The notes under the pieces: model-generated
Told to the model about the DNA's origin: nothing
Database searches by the model: none
Seen by the model: only the letters and a program-made list of their open reading frames with translations
NCBI RefSeq assembly: GCF_004684345.1
Contig: NZ_CP038469.1
Coordinates: 1,116,001-1,180,000 of the forward strand
DNA: 64,000 bases
Source of the DNA: Citrobacter tructae
GTDB taxonomy: Bacteria; Pseudomonadota; Gammaproteobacteria; Enterobacterales; Enterobacteriaceae
Direction of reading: 5' to 3'
Shown: one piece after another, positions 15,952 through 25,792 of the stretch
Position numbering within the stretch: position 1 is the first letter of the stretch
Layout of the letters: every line of letters begins with the position of its first letter
Translations under genes and position numbers: made by a program

Positions 15952-17886
15952 ATGCTTCAGGACAACCCGCTGCTAGCGCAGCTTAAACAGCAACTACATT
16001 CCCAGACGCCGCGTGCTGAAGGGGTGGTAAAAGCCACGGAAAAAGGCTTTGGCTTCCTGGAAGTCGATGCACAAAAAAGCTATTTCATTCCACCGCCGCA
16101 GATGAAAAAAGTGATGCATGGTGACCGCATTGTCGCGGTGATCCATAGCGAAAAAGATCGCGAGTCTGCCGAGCCGGAAGAGCTGGTCGAACCGTTCCTG
16201 ACTCGTTTCGTGGGTAAAGTTCAGGGCAAGAACGATCGTCTGTCCATTGTGCCAGATCACCCGTTACTGAAAGACGCTATCCCCTGTCGTGCCGCTCGCG
16301 GCGTGGAACACGAATTTAAAGAAGGTGACTGGGCCGTCGCGGAAATGCGTCGCCATCCGCTTAAAGGCGACCGCACCTTCTACGCTGAATTAACCCAGTT
16401 CATCACCTTTGCAGACGATCATTTCGTCCCATGGTGGGTCACGTTGGCACGCCATAACCTCGAAAAAGAAGCTCCGGACGGCGTAGCCACCGAGATGCTG
16501 GATGAAGGCCTGGAGCGTCAGGATCTCACCGCACTCAATTTCGTCACTATTGACAGTGCCAGCACTGAAGACATGGACGATGCGCTGTACGCTGAAGAAC
16601 TGCCGGATGGCAAACTGCAATTAACCGTCGCGATTGCCGATCCTACCGCCTGGATTGCCGAAGGCAGCAAGTTGGATAACGCCGCGAAAATTCGCGCGTT
16701 CACCAACTATCTACCGGGCTTCAATATCCCGATGTTGCCGCGTGAACTGTCGGATGACCTGTGCTCACTGCGTGCTAACGAAGTGCGTCCGGTGCTGGCC
16801 TGTCGCATGACCATTACAGCTGACGGTGCTATTGATGATGACATCACCTTCTTCACGGCGACCATCAAATCCAAAGCGAAACTGGCCTATGACAACGTGT
16901 CTGACTGGCTGGAAGGTAATAATGGCTGGCAGCCCGAAAACGACGCCATTGCCGAGCAAATCCGTCTGCTGCAACGTATCTGCCTGAGTCGTGGCGAGTG
17001 GCGTCATAACCATGCACTGGTGTTTAAAGATCGCCCGGATTATCGTTTTGTATTGGGTGAAAAAGGTGAAGTGCTGGATATCGTTGCTGAGCCTCGCCGC
17101 ATTGCTAACCGTATCGTGGAAGAGTCCATGATTGCGGCAAACATCTGCGCCGCGCGCGTTCTTCGCGACAAGCTGGGCTTCGGGATTTATAACGTACACA
17201 TGGGATTCGACCCGGCGAATGCTGAAGCGTTGGCCGCGCTGCTGAAAACTCATGGTATGCACGTTGATGCTGAAGAAGTGTTAACGCTGGAAGGCTTCTG
17301 CAAGCTGCGTCGTGAACTGGATGCTCAGCCTTCCGGTTTCCTCGATAGCCGCATTCGCCGTTTCCAGTCCTACGCTGAAATCAGTACCGAGCCAGGCCCG
17401 CACTTCGGACTGGGTCTGGAGGCTTATGCCACATGGACCTCCCCTATCCGTAAGTATGGCGATATGATCAACCACCGCCTGCTGAAAGCCGTGATTAAAG
17501 GCGAAACCATTGCCCGTCCACAGGACGATATCACGGTACAGATGGCAGAGCGCCGTCGCCTGAACCGGATGGCAGAACGTGACGTTGGCGACTGGCTGTA
17601 CGCCCGTTTCCTGAGTGACAAAGCCGGTACCGACGCCCGTTTTGCCGCCGAAATTATCGACGTCAGCCGCGGTGGAATGCGCGTGCGTTTAGTCGATAAT
17701 GGCGCTGTCGCCTTTATTCCTGCGCCATTCCTGCACGCCGTCCGTGATGAACTGGTTTGTAGCCAGGAGAGTGGTACGGTGCAGATCAAAGGCGAAGTGG
17801 TTTACAAGGTCACTGATGTGATTGATGTAACCATCGCCGAAGTGCGGATGGAAACCCGCAGCGTAATCGCTCGCCCAGCCGCATAG
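15952..17886 (+). CDS. rnb: RNase II, 3'-5' exoribonuclease
   Basis: A 644-aa processive exoribonuclease that degrades unstructured RNA from the 3' end, releasing nucleoside monophosphates. Two N-terminal cold-shock domains are followed by the catalytic RNB domain. The metal-binding aspartates lie in IDSASTEDMDDAL starting at D201, giving D201, D207, D209 and D210 as in E. coli. A C-terminal S1 domain binds RNA. The length is identical to E. coli RNase II. A strong terminator follows. Confidence 0.97.
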   Translation: MLQDNPLLAQLKQQLHSQTPRAEGVVKATEKGFGFLEVDAQKSYFIPPPQMKKVMHGDRIVAVIHSEKDRESAEPEELVEPFLTRFVGKVQGKNDRLSIVPDHPLLKDAIPCRAARGVEHEFKEGDWAVAEMRRHPLKGDRTFYAELTQFITFADDHFVPWWVTLARHNLEKEAPDGVATEMLDEGLERQDLTALNFVTIDSASTEDMDDALYAEELPDGKLQLTVAIADPTAWIAEGSKLDNAAKIRAFTNYLPGFNIPMLPRELSDDLCSLRANEVRPVLACRMTITADGAIDDDITFFTATIKSKAKLAYDNVSDWLEGNNGWQPENDAIAEQIRLLQRICLSRGEWRHNHALVFKDRPDYRFVLGEKGEVLDIVAEPRRIANRIVEESMIAANICAARVLRDKLGFGIYNVHMGFDPANAEALAALLKTHGMHVDAEEVLTLEGFCKLRRELDAQPSGFLDSRIRRFQSYAEISTEPGPHFGLGLEAYATWTSPIRKYGDMINHRLLKAVIKGETIARPQDDITVQMAERRRLNRMAERDVGDWLYARFLSDKAGTDARFAAEIIDVSRGGMRVRLVDNGAVAFIPAPFLHAVRDELVCSQESGTVQIKGEVVYKVTDVIDVTIAEVRMETRSVIARPAA

Positions 17887-17899
17887 CACAAGCAGACTC

Positions 17900-17940
17900 A
17901 ACGACCTTTCTCTTTTTGTGAAAGGTCGTTTTCTTTTTTT
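17900..17940 (+). terminator. rnb terminator
   Basis: 11-bp perfect stem AACGACCTTTC (17900-17910) with GAAAGGTCGTT (17920-17930), followed by a T-rich run to 17940. Confidence 0.93.
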
Positions 17941-18150
17941 CCACCTGAAACGCCGCCACCCACTACACTTCCTTCATCCAGTCCGATTTATTTTTTGCTA
18001 TTTTCAGTGCCGCAACTTTGCTTTTTTCTGAATCTGGATTAAACATAAATATATAAATAAAACAATATGTTCAGCCATAGTCACCCTGAATGAATCATGG
18101 CTACTCTTACTTTTGAGGCTCTATGCGCTTTAAACGGGATAGTACACATC

Positions 18151-20142
18151 ATGAAAGACGTTCGGGAGTTGGTTACGTTGTATAGCTACGTGGGCACTCA
18201 CAACCCCTACTGGCGTTTGTCAGAGGATTGTAACATCCTGCATTTCTCTATTGACGAAGCAGCCAAATCAGACCAAACCATCGAATTATCGCCTGAACAA
18301 GCCGACCGCATTCGGGAAATGACGGTGATTACCTCAAGCTTGTTGATGACTCTCCCTATAGACACGGATGATATTCCCGTGCACTTGGTCGGGAGGAGAA
18401 TTAATAAACGAGAATGGGCTGGCAGCGCATCCGCCTGGGACGACACGCCTTCTGTCGCACGCGATCTGGCACAAGGATTATCGTTTGCCGAACAGGTCGT
18501 ATCGGAGGCCAATTCCGTTATCGTGATTCTTGACCGGCAGGGAAACATTCAGCGGTTTAATCGTCTGTGCGAAGAGTACACCGGGCTAAGAGAACGTGAA
18601 GTCATCGGGCAAAGCGTCTTCACACTGTTTATGAGCCGACGTGAAGCAGCGGCATCAAGACGCAACATTGACGTTTTTTTCCGCGAAGGCAACTCGTATG
18701 AAGTCGAACGCTGGGTGAAGACCTGTAAGGGTCAGCGCCTGTTCCTGTTTCGCAATAAATTCGTGCATAACGGCAGCGGTAAGAACGAAATTTTCCTAAT
18801 CTGTTCCGGTACCGATATTACTGAAGAACGACGTGCCCAGGAGCGCCTGCGCGTGCTGGCGAACACCGACTCCATCACCGGGTTGCCCAACCGTAATGCC
18901 ATTCATGAGTTGATTAGCGAGGCGATTGAGAACGCAGGCGACACGCAGGTAGGTATTATTTATCTCGACCTCGATAACTTCAAAAAGGTGAACGATGCCT
19001 ACGGGCATATGTTTGGCGATCAGCTATTACAAAGCGTTTCGCTGGCTATACTCAGTTGCCTCGAGGGTGAGCAGCTACTGGCCCGCTTCGGCGGTGATGA
19101 GTTCATTGTCCTCGCCACGCAAACCTCCCAGAGCGCGCTGGAGGCTACGGCCTCGCGCATTCTGACCCGTCTGCGTCTACCGTTTCGTATCGGCCTGATT
19201 GAAGTATATACCGGCTGTTCTATCGGCATTTCCCTGGCACCCCAGCATGGAAATGACAGCGAAAACGTGATTCGCAATGCGGATACCGCCATGTATACCG
19301 CCAAAGAAGGCGGACGCGGACAATTTTGCGTATTCTCCCCTGAAATGAACCAGCGAGTGTTCGAATATCTTTGGCTGGATACCAACCTGCGAAAGGCGCT
19401 GGAAAACGATCAACTGCTGATCCACTACCAGCCTAAAATAACCTGGCGTGGTGAAGTCCGTAGCCTGGAGGCGCTGGTTCGTTGGCAGTCGCCGGAGCGT
19501 GGGTTAATCCCGCCGCTGGAGTTTATCTCTTACGCCGAAGAGTCAGGGCTTATCGTCCCGCTGGGGCGATGGGTGATTCTGGACGTTGTACGCCAGGTGG
19601 CGAAGTGGCGCGACAAGGGGATTAATCTGCGCGTGGCGGTGAACGTTTCGGCGCGTCAACTGGCCGATCAAACGCTATTCACCGACTTGAAACAGGTTCT
19701 GCACGATCTGAATTTTGAATATTGCCCAATCGACGTCGAGTTAACGGAAAGCAGTTTGATTGAGAATGAACAGCTGGCGCTGTCCGTTATTCAGCAGTTT
19801 AGTCAGCTTGGTGCCCAGATCCACTTGGATGACTTTGGCACAGGATACTCATCGCTTTCTCAGCTCGCCCGCTTCCCACTTGATGCGATTAAACTGGATC
19901 AGACCTTCGTCCGGGACATCCACAAACAATCTATTTCGCAGTCGCTGGTTCGCGCCATTGTTGCGGTGGCACAGGCGTTAAACCTGCAGGTAATCGCTGA
20001 AGGTGTTGAAAGCGCGAAAGAGGATGCCTTCCTGACCAAGAATGGTGTCAATGAGCGTCAAGGATTCTTGTTTGCCAAGCCGATGCCGGCCGCTGCGTTT
20101 GAACGCTGGTACAAGCGGCATCTGAATAAAAAAATGCGCTGA
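18151..20142 (+). CDS. pdeR: PdeR (Gmr), PAS-GGDEF-EAL cyclic-di-GMP phosphodiesterase
   Basis: A 663-aa cytoplasmic signalling protein with an N-terminal PAS-like region, a GGDEF domain (motif GGDEF at 314-318) and an EAL domain (EAL at 440-442; DDFGTGYSS and EGVES kept, so catalysis is likely). In E. coli PdeR is the trigger enzyme that holds DgcM and MlrA inactive at low c-di-GMP and thereby controls csgD and curli; it was first named Gmr, a modulator of RNase II, encoded next to rnb as here. An in-frame ATG exists at 18097, but homology to the E. coli start (MKTVRES) favours 18151, which begins MKDVREL. Confidence 0.94.
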   Translation: MKDVRELVTLYSYVGTHNPYWRLSEDCNILHFSIDEAAKSDQTIELSPEQADRIREMTVITSSLLMTLPIDTDDIPVHLVGRRINKREWAGSASAWDDTPSVARDLAQGLSFAEQVVSEANSVIVILDRQGNIQRFNRLCEEYTGLREREVIGQSVFTLFMSRREAAASRRNIDVFFREGNSYEVERWVKTCKGQRLFLFRNKFVHNGSGKNEIFLICSGTDITEERRAQERLRVLANTDSITGLPNRNAIHELISEAIENAGDTQVGIIYLDLDNFKKVNDAYGHMFGDQLLQSVSLAILSCLEGEQLLARFGGDEFIVLATQTSQSALEATASRILTRLRLPFRIGLIEVYTGCSIGISLAPQHGNDSENVIRNADTAMYTAKEGGRGQFCVFSPEMNQRVFEYLWLDTNLRKALENDQLLIHYQPKITWRGEVRSLEALVRWQSPERGLIPPLEFISYAEESGLIVPLGRWVILDVVRQVAKWRDKGINLRVAVNVSARQLADQTLFTDLKQVLHDLNFEYCPIDVELTESSLIENEQLALSVIQQFSQLGAQIHLDDFGTGYSSLSQLARFPLDAIKLDQTFVRDIHKQSISQSLVRAIVAVAQALNLQVIAEGVESAKEDAFLTKNGVNERQGFLFAKPMPAAAFERWYKRHLNKKMR

Positions 20143-20325
20143 CGTTGCAGGAATAGTTGTGGTGAAATAGCTAAAAATGGACATTTGATGACTATCGTAT
20201 CTGTCTGTAATCACGGAATATATAATATTTTCCTATCGTGCGGGTTAATACTATTTTTCCCTTCTCTTTTGCCATGAAATTCTGCATCATGAAATTCAAA
20301 CTTTTTTGACACCAGGATGATGACA

Positions 20326-20508
20326 ATGTCTGATATCAACGCACAACGACTGGCCGAACGCATTGATACCGTGCTGGATATCCTTGTCGCTGGCGACACC
20401 CACTCAGCCATCCACAACCTCGAGATTCTTAAGGCAGAACTGTTAAACACGGTCAACGAAGAGGCAGCGTCTTTGTCAAAAAAACACAAAGCTCCGTGGG
20501 AGATCTGA
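20326..20508 (+). CDS. yciZ: YciZ, UPF0509 family small protein
   Basis: A 60-aa acidic, helical protein of unknown function, recognisable by the conserved core RIDTVLDILVAGDTHSAIHN and the terminal KAPWEI. ATGs at 20317 and 20320 precede it. I chose 20326 (MSDINAQRL) because it aligns with the E. coli start and AGGA (20314-20317) is 8 nt away. Confidence 0.88.
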   Translation: MSDINAQRLAERIDTVLDILVAGDTHSAIHNLEILKAELLNTVNEEAASLSKKHKAPWEI

Positions 20509-20604
20509 CGGCTTTGACCTATTGATATGGTTGCTGACATCAGATTGCTGATAACGCAGCCTCCGTTTAATTTCCGATACGATATCGCTATAGAAATTAA
20601 TACT

Positions 20605-21357
20605 ATGAATTCCCGACAACAATCTATTTTGCAGATGGTGACCGATAAAGGCCAGATAAGCGTAGCTGAGCTTGCCAAAATCACCGGTGTCTCAGAAGTG
20701 ACGATTCGACAGGATCTGAACACGCTGGAAAAACAGAGTTATTTACGCCGTGCGCACGGCTTCGCGGTTTCACTGAACAGCGACGATGTAGAAACGCGCA
20801 TGATGACCAATTTCACCCTGAAACGTGAACTGGCCGAATTTGCCGCCTCGCTGGTTAATCCAGGTGAATCTGTATTTATTGAAAACGGTAGCAGTAATGC
20901 ACTGCTGGCCAGGACGCTGGCGGAGCAAAAAGACGTCACTATCATTACGGTCAGCAGTTATATCGCTCATCTGCTCAAAGAAACCCCTTGCGAAGTGATC
21001 CTTCTCGGCGGCATCTATCAGAAAAAAAGTGAAAGCATGGTTGGGCCGCTAACGCGCCAGTTTATCCAACAGGTTCACTTTAGTAAGGCCTTTATTGGTA
21101 TTGATGGTTGGCAGCCTGAAACCGGCTTCACTGGTCGCGATATGATGCGCTCTGACGTGGTCAATGCGGTACTGGAAAAAGGCGCAGAGGTGATTGTGCT
21201 CACCGACAGTTCGAAATTTGATGCTATTCACCCTTACACGCTGGGTCCGTTAGAGCGATTCAGTCGTGTAGTGACTGACGCAAAACTCAGTGCCAGTGTT
21301 CAAATGCAGCTGGAGCACTCGGGATTAACCGTTAACATCATCGATACCCACGCATAA
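20605..21357 (+). CDS. yciT: YciT, DeoR-family transcriptional regulator
   Basis: A 250-aa regulator with an N-terminal DeoR-type winged helix (MNSRQQSILQMV, recognition helix near VSEVTIRQDLNTLE) and a C-terminal sugar-phosphate-sensing domain of the DeoR/GlpR type. E. coli YciT has been reported to respond to osmotic conditions and to act near osmB. The frame is open to an ATG at 20527, but the family N-terminus corresponds to 20605. Confidence 0.92.
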   Translation: MNSRQQSILQMVTDKGQISVAELAKITGVSEVTIRQDLNTLEKQSYLRRAHGFAVSLNSDDVETRMMTNFTLKRELAEFAASLVNPGESVFIENGSSNALLARTLAEQKDVTIITVSSYIAHLLKETPCEVILLGGIYQKKSESMVGPLTRQFIQQVHFSKAFIGIDGWQPETGFTGRDMMRSDVVNAVLEKGAEVIVLTDSSKFDAIHPYTLGPLERFSRVVTDAKLSASVQMQLEHSGLTVNIIDTHA

Positions 21358-21367
21358 TAATTCACCT

Positions 21368-21393
21368 GATGGTTTGCCTGCTGGCAAATCATC
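21368..21393 (+). terminator. Probable yciT terminator
   Basis: Hairpin GATGGTTTGCC (21368-21378) with GGCAAATCATC (21383-21393), one G-U pair, followed by a pyrimidine-rich TTCTCTCT stretch. Confidence 0.6.
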
Positions 21394-21623
21394 TTCTCTC
21401 TGAGACTTATCTGACAGTTCAATTAAGACTTTTTACCTGTCGTTAGCAGGACAATGTCGTAAAATTAATAACAGCGATATAACAGGAACAAATAATCATC
21501 AACAGGTGATTGATTGTAATGTCCTGTGCTAAACGGTTTCACGGAAATACCTTTATGGTCTTAATTTAACACTATCCTTAAAGAGGCTGGATTCCGTGAA
21601 TCAATCATTCAGGAGAAAGTATT

Positions 21624-21842
21624 ATGTTAGTAACGAGCAAAAAAATGACCGCTGCCATTCTGGCGATTACTCTGGCAATGTCTCTGAGTGCCTGCTCTAA
21701 CTGGTCTAAACGAGACCGTAATACCGCAATTGGCGCGGGTGCAGGTGCCATTGGTGGTGCTGTCCTGACGGACGGCAGCACACTAGGAACGCTGGGTGGT
21801 GCTGCAGTAGGTGGTATTATCGGCCACCAGGTGGGTAAATAA
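21624..21842 (+). CDS. osmB: OsmB, osmotically inducible lipoprotein
   Basis: A 72-aa outer-membrane lipoprotein. The signal peptide ends in a lipobox (LSAC, lipidated Cys24), followed by a glycine-zipper region (IGAGAGAIGGAV and LGGAAVGGIIG). Family members are induced by high osmolarity and stationary phase through RpoS and Rcs. AGGAG at 21611-21615 supports the start. CTATCCT near 21576 resembles an RpoS -10, as expected for osmB. Nearly identical to E. coli OsmB. Confidence 0.96.
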   Translation: MLVTSKKMTAAILAITLAMSLSACSNWSKRDRNTAIGAGAGAIGGAVLTDGSTLGTLGGAAVGGIIGHQVGK

Positions 21843-21915
21843 TCTACGGTTGACCAGCTCGATATAATAATACGTTTACTTTTTCGCAATCGTACTATTT
21901 ACATTGTTAATAATA

Positions 21916-21945
21916 AAGCCACGAATTATTTCGTGGCTTTTTTTA
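21916..21945. terminator. Terminator between convergent osmB and yciH
   Basis: 10-bp stem AAGCCACGAA (21916-21925) with TTCGTGGCTT (21930-21939), continuing into a T-run on the + strand; the AT-rich left flank may also let it serve yciH. Confidence 0.88.
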
Positions 21946-22272
21946 TTAACCGCCTGCCAGTTTGACTTTCATTCCTTTGGCTTCCAGCAGCGATTTAATC
22001 AGGTCGCGTTTGTCGCCCTGTATTTCAATTACACCCTCTTTCACCGCGCCACCGCAACCACATTTTTTCTTCAACTCGGCAGCTAATTTGGTCAATTCGG
22101 TATCGTCCAGGTCAATACCGGTAATCAGGCAAACACCCTTGCCTTTTCGACCACTGGTCTGGCGCTGAATACGCACAATACCATCCCCCTTCGGGCGCTC
22201 TGGTGCCACTTTAGGTTCATCAATACGCCCAGACTCAGTGGAGTAAACCAGGCGAGAATTGTCGTCATTCAT
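21946..22272 (-). CDS. yciH: YciH, SUI1/eIF1-family translation factor-like protein
   Basis: A 108-aa protein with a SUI1 domain (about residues 30-105), the bacterial relative of eukaryotic initiation factor 1. It has been proposed to discriminate against non-canonical initiation complexes and to influence translation under stress. A glycine/cysteine segment (KKCGCGGAVKEG) and an acidic tract IDLDDTEL are visible. The ATG overlaps the pyrF stop by 4 nt (22269-22272), so it is translationally coupled to pyrF. Confidence 0.93.
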   Translation of the reverse strand: MNDDNSRLVYSTESGRIDEPKVAPERPKGDGIVRIQRQTSGRKGKGVCLITGIDLDDTELTKLAAELKKKCGCGGAVKEGVIEIQGDKRDLIKSLLEAKGMKVKLAGG

Positions 22273-23009
22273 TTACGCACCTCGTTCAGTGAGGCATTGA
22301 TCGTCTTCAGCGTCAAAGCCGGATCCGCCGACTGCGTGACCGGACGACCAATCACCATATAATCCACACCCGCTGACAACGCCTGCTGTGGCGTCATAAT
22401 GCGGCGCTGATCGCCAGCTTCACTGCCTTCAGGACGAATACCTGGTGTCACCAGCTTAAAGGCCTGACCTAATTCTTGCTTGAATCGTACCGCTTCCTGT
22501 GCCGAGCAGACGACACCGTCCAGCCCGCATTTTTGCGTCAACCGCGCCAGCCTTTCCGCATGTTCCATTGGTGACAACGTCACGCCAAGTTCGGCAAGGT
22601 CGCTGGCTTCCATACTGGTCAGAACGGTCACGGCAATTAACAGTGGTGCATCTTTGCCAAATGGCACTAAGGCTTCACGGGCCGCAGTCATCATGCGTGC
22701 CCCACCAGAAGCATGAACGTTAACCATCCACACGCCAAGATCTGCTGCCGCCGCAACGGCATGTGCAGTGGTATTGGGAATATCGTGGAATTTCAGATCC
22801 AGAAATACGTCGAACCCACGCTGTTGCAGGTCGCGAACCAGTTGAGGTCCGAAAAGCGTGAACATCTCTTTGCCCACTTTCAAACGGCAATCACGGGGAT
22901 CAATTCTGTCGACAAAAGCTAACGCTTTATCGCGATTATTGTAATCCAGAGCGACAACGACAGGAGAATCAGTAACAGCACGGGAAGAAGATGAAGCAGT
23001 AAACGTCAT
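22269..23009 (-). CDS. pyrF: PyrF, orotidine 5'-phosphate decarboxylase
   Basis: A 246-aa TIM-barrel enzyme making UMP from OMP, the last step of pyrimidine synthesis. The catalytic Asp-Lys-Asp motif is visible (DLKFHDIPNT), with the phosphate-binding segment VTPGIRPEG near the C-terminus. An upstream in-frame start at 23045 would add 12 residues, but the E. coli N-terminus (MTLTASSSSRAVT) matches the ATG at 23009, which has AAGG 7-8 nt before it. Confidence 0.96.
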   Translation of the reverse strand: MTFTASSSSRAVTDSPVVVALDYNNRDKALAFVDRIDPRDCRLKVGKEMFTLFGPQLVRDLQQRGFDVFLDLKFHDIPNTTAHAVAAAADLGVWMVNVHASGGARMMTAAREALVPFGKDAPLLIAVTVLTSMEASDLAELGVTLSPMEHAERLARLTQKCGLDGVVCSAQEAVRFKQELGQAFKLVTPGIRPEGSEAGDQRRIMTPQQALSAGVDYMVIGRPVTQSADPALTLKTINASLNEVRK

Positions 23010-23195
23010 GACCAGACCTTCTTGAAGATGGGCACCTTGCGGCACAAAATGGGTAAACGGCGTGCATTCTACCTGTGGTCATAGAAAATTAACAGATTCG
23101 ATTACATTTCTGTCAGGCGATGCGGCTCGGAGGTTCAGGTACGGGAGTAATAATAAATCATAAGGATGTTGTAACTAAGATCGGTGTTTTTTTAA

Positions 23196-24365
23196 TTACA
23201 GACCGTCTAGACCGCGAATTGGCTTAATAGTTGACCATGAACGACAGGACGGGCAATGCCAGTACAGCGTATAAGCGGTAAAACCGCATTTCTGGCAACG
23301 GTAGCGCGGTTTGCTACGCACCTGCTCGCCGACCATGTCCCGCAGCACCATCAGGCTCTCTTTGGCGCGCCCTTCTTCTGCTTCATTGAGGTGATAGTCC
23401 ATCAGCTTATGGAAGACGCGCATCGTGGGATGACGCTGCAACTGACGGGTGATATAGACTTGGGCGGTATCGCTGCCCTCACGCGCCTCAAGGATATCAG
23501 CCAGCATTAACTCAGCGGCTGCACCTGTATTTTCCTCAACGGCACGGCGTAAAAATTCTGCCCACTCATCGTTCTTACCGAGTTGCTGATAGCAACTCTG
23601 CAGCATTTCCAGCGTTTCACTGACCAGCTCTTTGTCCTGGGAGATAACGCGCTGCAGGCTTTCGACCGCCTTCGCGTAATCGCCTTTCATCATGTACACG
23701 CGTCCCATCATAATGGAAACCCGCGCACTGTTTTTATCTGCGGCTGCGCCTTTTTTCAGCAACGTCATGGCACGATCCATGTCGTCGCTGCCCAGTTGCT
23801 GGAGGGCCAGTTCGCAGTAAAAGTGAGCGATTTCGATACGCTGTTTATCTTTGCCGAGCTTGACCAGGCGTTCCGCTACATCAATGGCCTTTTGCCACTC
23901 ACTGGTTGCCTGATAGATCTGCAAGAGTTGCTGCAACGCCCCCACGCGGAAATCAGTCTCATCTGTAAGCTGATTAAACATGTCTTCCGCTCGGTCATAC
24001 ACACCCGCAGCCATGTAGTCACGTCCCAGTTGCTGAACTGCCAGCAAACGCTGTTCGTAGGTCAGCGACGCACTTTCCATGAGAGTTTGATGTATACGGA
24101 TCGCGCGATCGACTTCACCGCGCGAGCGGAACAGGTTTCCGAGGGTGAGATGAGCCTCAACGGTGCCGGTATCCTCTTTCAACATATCGAGGAACAGATC
24201 CACCGCTTTATCTTGTTGGTTGCTCAGGAGGAAGTTAACCCCGGCGACATAGTCACGCGACAAACGGTTAGCTTCGTCCTGTTTTGTTTGTTGCGCACTT
24301 CTGCGACCCATATACCACCCATAGGCAGCGGCTACAGGTAAAAGCAGAAATAACAACTCCAGCAT
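23196..24365 (-). CDS. lapB: LapB (YciM), lipopolysaccharide assembly protein B
   Basis: A 389-aa protein anchored to the inner membrane by its N-terminal helix (LELLFLLLPVAAAYGWYMG), with about nine tetratricopeptide-like repeats facing the cytoplasm and a C-terminal rubredoxin-type zinc site made by two Cys pairs (CQKCGFTAY and CPSC). LapB delivers LpxC to FtsH for degradation and is antagonised by YejM/PbgA, so it sets LPS levels; it is essential or nearly so in E. coli. lapA starts 6 bp upstream in the same operon. Confidence 0.95.
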   Translation of the reverse strand: MLELLFLLLPVAAAYGWYMGRRSAQQTKQDEANRLSRDYVAGVNFLLSNQQDKAVDLFLDMLKEDTGTVEAHLTLGNLFRSRGEVDRAIRIHQTLMESASLTYEQRLLAVQQLGRDYMAAGVYDRAEDMFNQLTDETDFRVGALQQLLQIYQATSEWQKAIDVAERLVKLGKDKQRIEIAHFYCELALQQLGSDDMDRAMTLLKKGAAADKNSARVSIMMGRVYMMKGDYAKAVESLQRVISQDKELVSETLEMLQSCYQQLGKNDEWAEFLRRAVEENTGAAAELMLADILEAREGSDTAQVYITRQLQRHPTMRVFHKLMDYHLNEAEEGRAKESLMVLRDMVGEQVRSKPRYRCQKCGFTAYTLYWHCPSCRSWSTIKPIRGLDGL

Positions 24366-24371
24366 AAATAA

Positions 24372-24680
24372 TTATTCCTTCACAACCGACGAATCGGCAG
24401 ATACCGCAACGTCGGTCGCAGGCGCAAGCTGGTTTTCCAGTCGTTTGATTTTACGTTCGGCACGCACAAGGGAAACGCGAACCTTCAGCCAGAAAAGGCC
24501 GCAAATTAACCAACCAATTGCAAATCCTGCAGCAAACAACACGGCGAGCAGCGTGGATATACGATACTCCCCCTGAGCCAGCAGGTAGTTAAACGTTACC
24601 TGTTGATCGTTTTGCGCACCTAATGTCACCGAAATAACAAAAATCGCCAACACCAGTAAGAAAATGAGTAAATATTTCAC
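24372..24680 (-). CDS. lapA: LapA (YciS), lipopolysaccharide assembly protein A
   Basis: A 102-aa inner-membrane protein with two hydrophobic helices (residues ~3-21 and ~43-64) and a basic coiled-coil-like cytoplasmic tail (RAERKIKRLENQL). It is co-transcribed with lapB, and the two proteins act together in LPS biogenesis. The start is GTG (24678-24680), as in E. coli, with GGAAG just upstream. Confidence 0.93.
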   Translation of the reverse strand: MKYLLIFLLVLAIFVISVTLGAQNDQQVTFNYLLAQGEYRISTLLAVLFAAGFAIGWLICGLFWLKVRVSLVRAERKIKRLENQLAPATDVAVSADSSVVKE

Positions 24681-24829
24681 ATTACTTCCCGTTATGTGGT
24701 TTGAGCGAATAAATCGTGTACAACTTACCGCGTTGAGCCCTTTAAATTACCATTTTCACGACGAGTGCGAAACGGAAAAGCGACTTCCTCTTTATGATTT
24801 AAGGGCAAAACGCGAAAAATCAATCGCGG

Positions 24830-25594
24830 TCAGCTTTCTTGTTCACGCTGCGCGATTTCTTGTTGTTCCTGCATCGGCGGCGTTAATGGCCCGCATACCC
24901 GCTGCGCAAGCCATGTCGCCAGCGTAACCAACAGCCACGATATCAACGTAGCCACAACTAAATCACGCGGCCAGTGCATTCCCAGCAGCAAACGACTGCC
25001 CATCACACCTGCCGCCCAGATCAACAAGAAAACAATTGTCAGCGTGCGTCTGCGCGGCCATAACAACCCCACTGCCAGTAAAGCCCAGCTTGCAGCAAAC
25101 ATCGTATGCCCGGAGGGAAATGCGAAACCCGTTTCTTTTTGCCAATGCTTGCGTAAAAAGGCCGGGATATCCTGCTGCCCAGATAATTGTTCTTTGACTA
25201 AATGTCCGCGTTCTTTACGTTTTAAAGTGTAGAACTCATCAACAGGAACATGGTGCGTTTTTTCCAGCCAAACCACAAACGGTCGTGGCTCCTGTACCCT
25301 TTCTTTTACCCATGACTTTACCCCCTGGCCGAGCAAAATTGCCCCGGCAAGGATCGCAAATAGCATTATCGCGGCTTTCAGACGAAATCGCAGACACCAC
25401 AGAAACCACGCGCACAGGGAGACATGCGTAATAATCCCCCAGGGTTGGGTCACCGTTTCCGTTACCCAGAATAAGGATTTTAACCACCAGACATTGTGCC
25501 CAGGCTGCCAACTCCAGCCTGACATCCACACGGACACCGGCATGATCAGCAACAGTGCCGCACCCACGGTGGTTCGCTTTGCGATAGAAAGCAT
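24830..25594 (-). CDS. pgpB: PgpB, phosphatidylglycerophosphatase B / undecaprenyl-pyrophosphate phosphatase
   Basis: A 254-aa integral membrane phosphatase of the PAP2 family. All three catalytic motifs are visible: KERVQEPRP (motif 1), PSGH (motif 2) and SRLLLGMHWPRD (motif 3). It removes phosphate from phosphatidylglycerol phosphate, diacylglycerol pyrophosphate and undecaprenyl pyrophosphate on the periplasmic side. Six hydrophobic helices are expected. Divergent from ribA. Confidence 0.95.
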   Translation of the reverse strand: MLSIAKRTTVGAALLLIMPVSVWMSGWSWQPGHNVWWLKSLFWVTETVTQPWGIITHVSLCAWFLWCLRFRLKAAIMLFAILAGAILLGQGVKSWVKERVQEPRPFVVWLEKTHHVPVDEFYTLKRKERGHLVKEQLSGQQDIPAFLRKHWQKETGFAFPSGHTMFAASWALLAVGLLWPRRRTLTIVFLLIWAAGVMGSRLLLGMHWPRDLVVATLISWLLVTLATWLAQRVCGPLTPPMQEQQEIAQREQES

Positions 25595-25792
25595 TGCCTC
25601 TCCTTTCGTCGATAAGTCTCACAATCATAACCGAAAAAAGTGCGCGTCGGAAAAATTGACAATTTTGTGCCATTCCAAATATGAAAGCGCTGTCGCAATT
25701 AGGCGAACACCGTCGGCTTATGGCAAAATAGCGCAATACAGGATGCCAATAGGCGACGGCACGGCGAGTGCCAGCGTAATCTGGAGAAATAC

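Noticed and set aside
23583..24341. Open frame of 252 codons opposite lapB
   Set aside because: Antisense shadow of lapB, with composition typical of the complement of a TPR protein.
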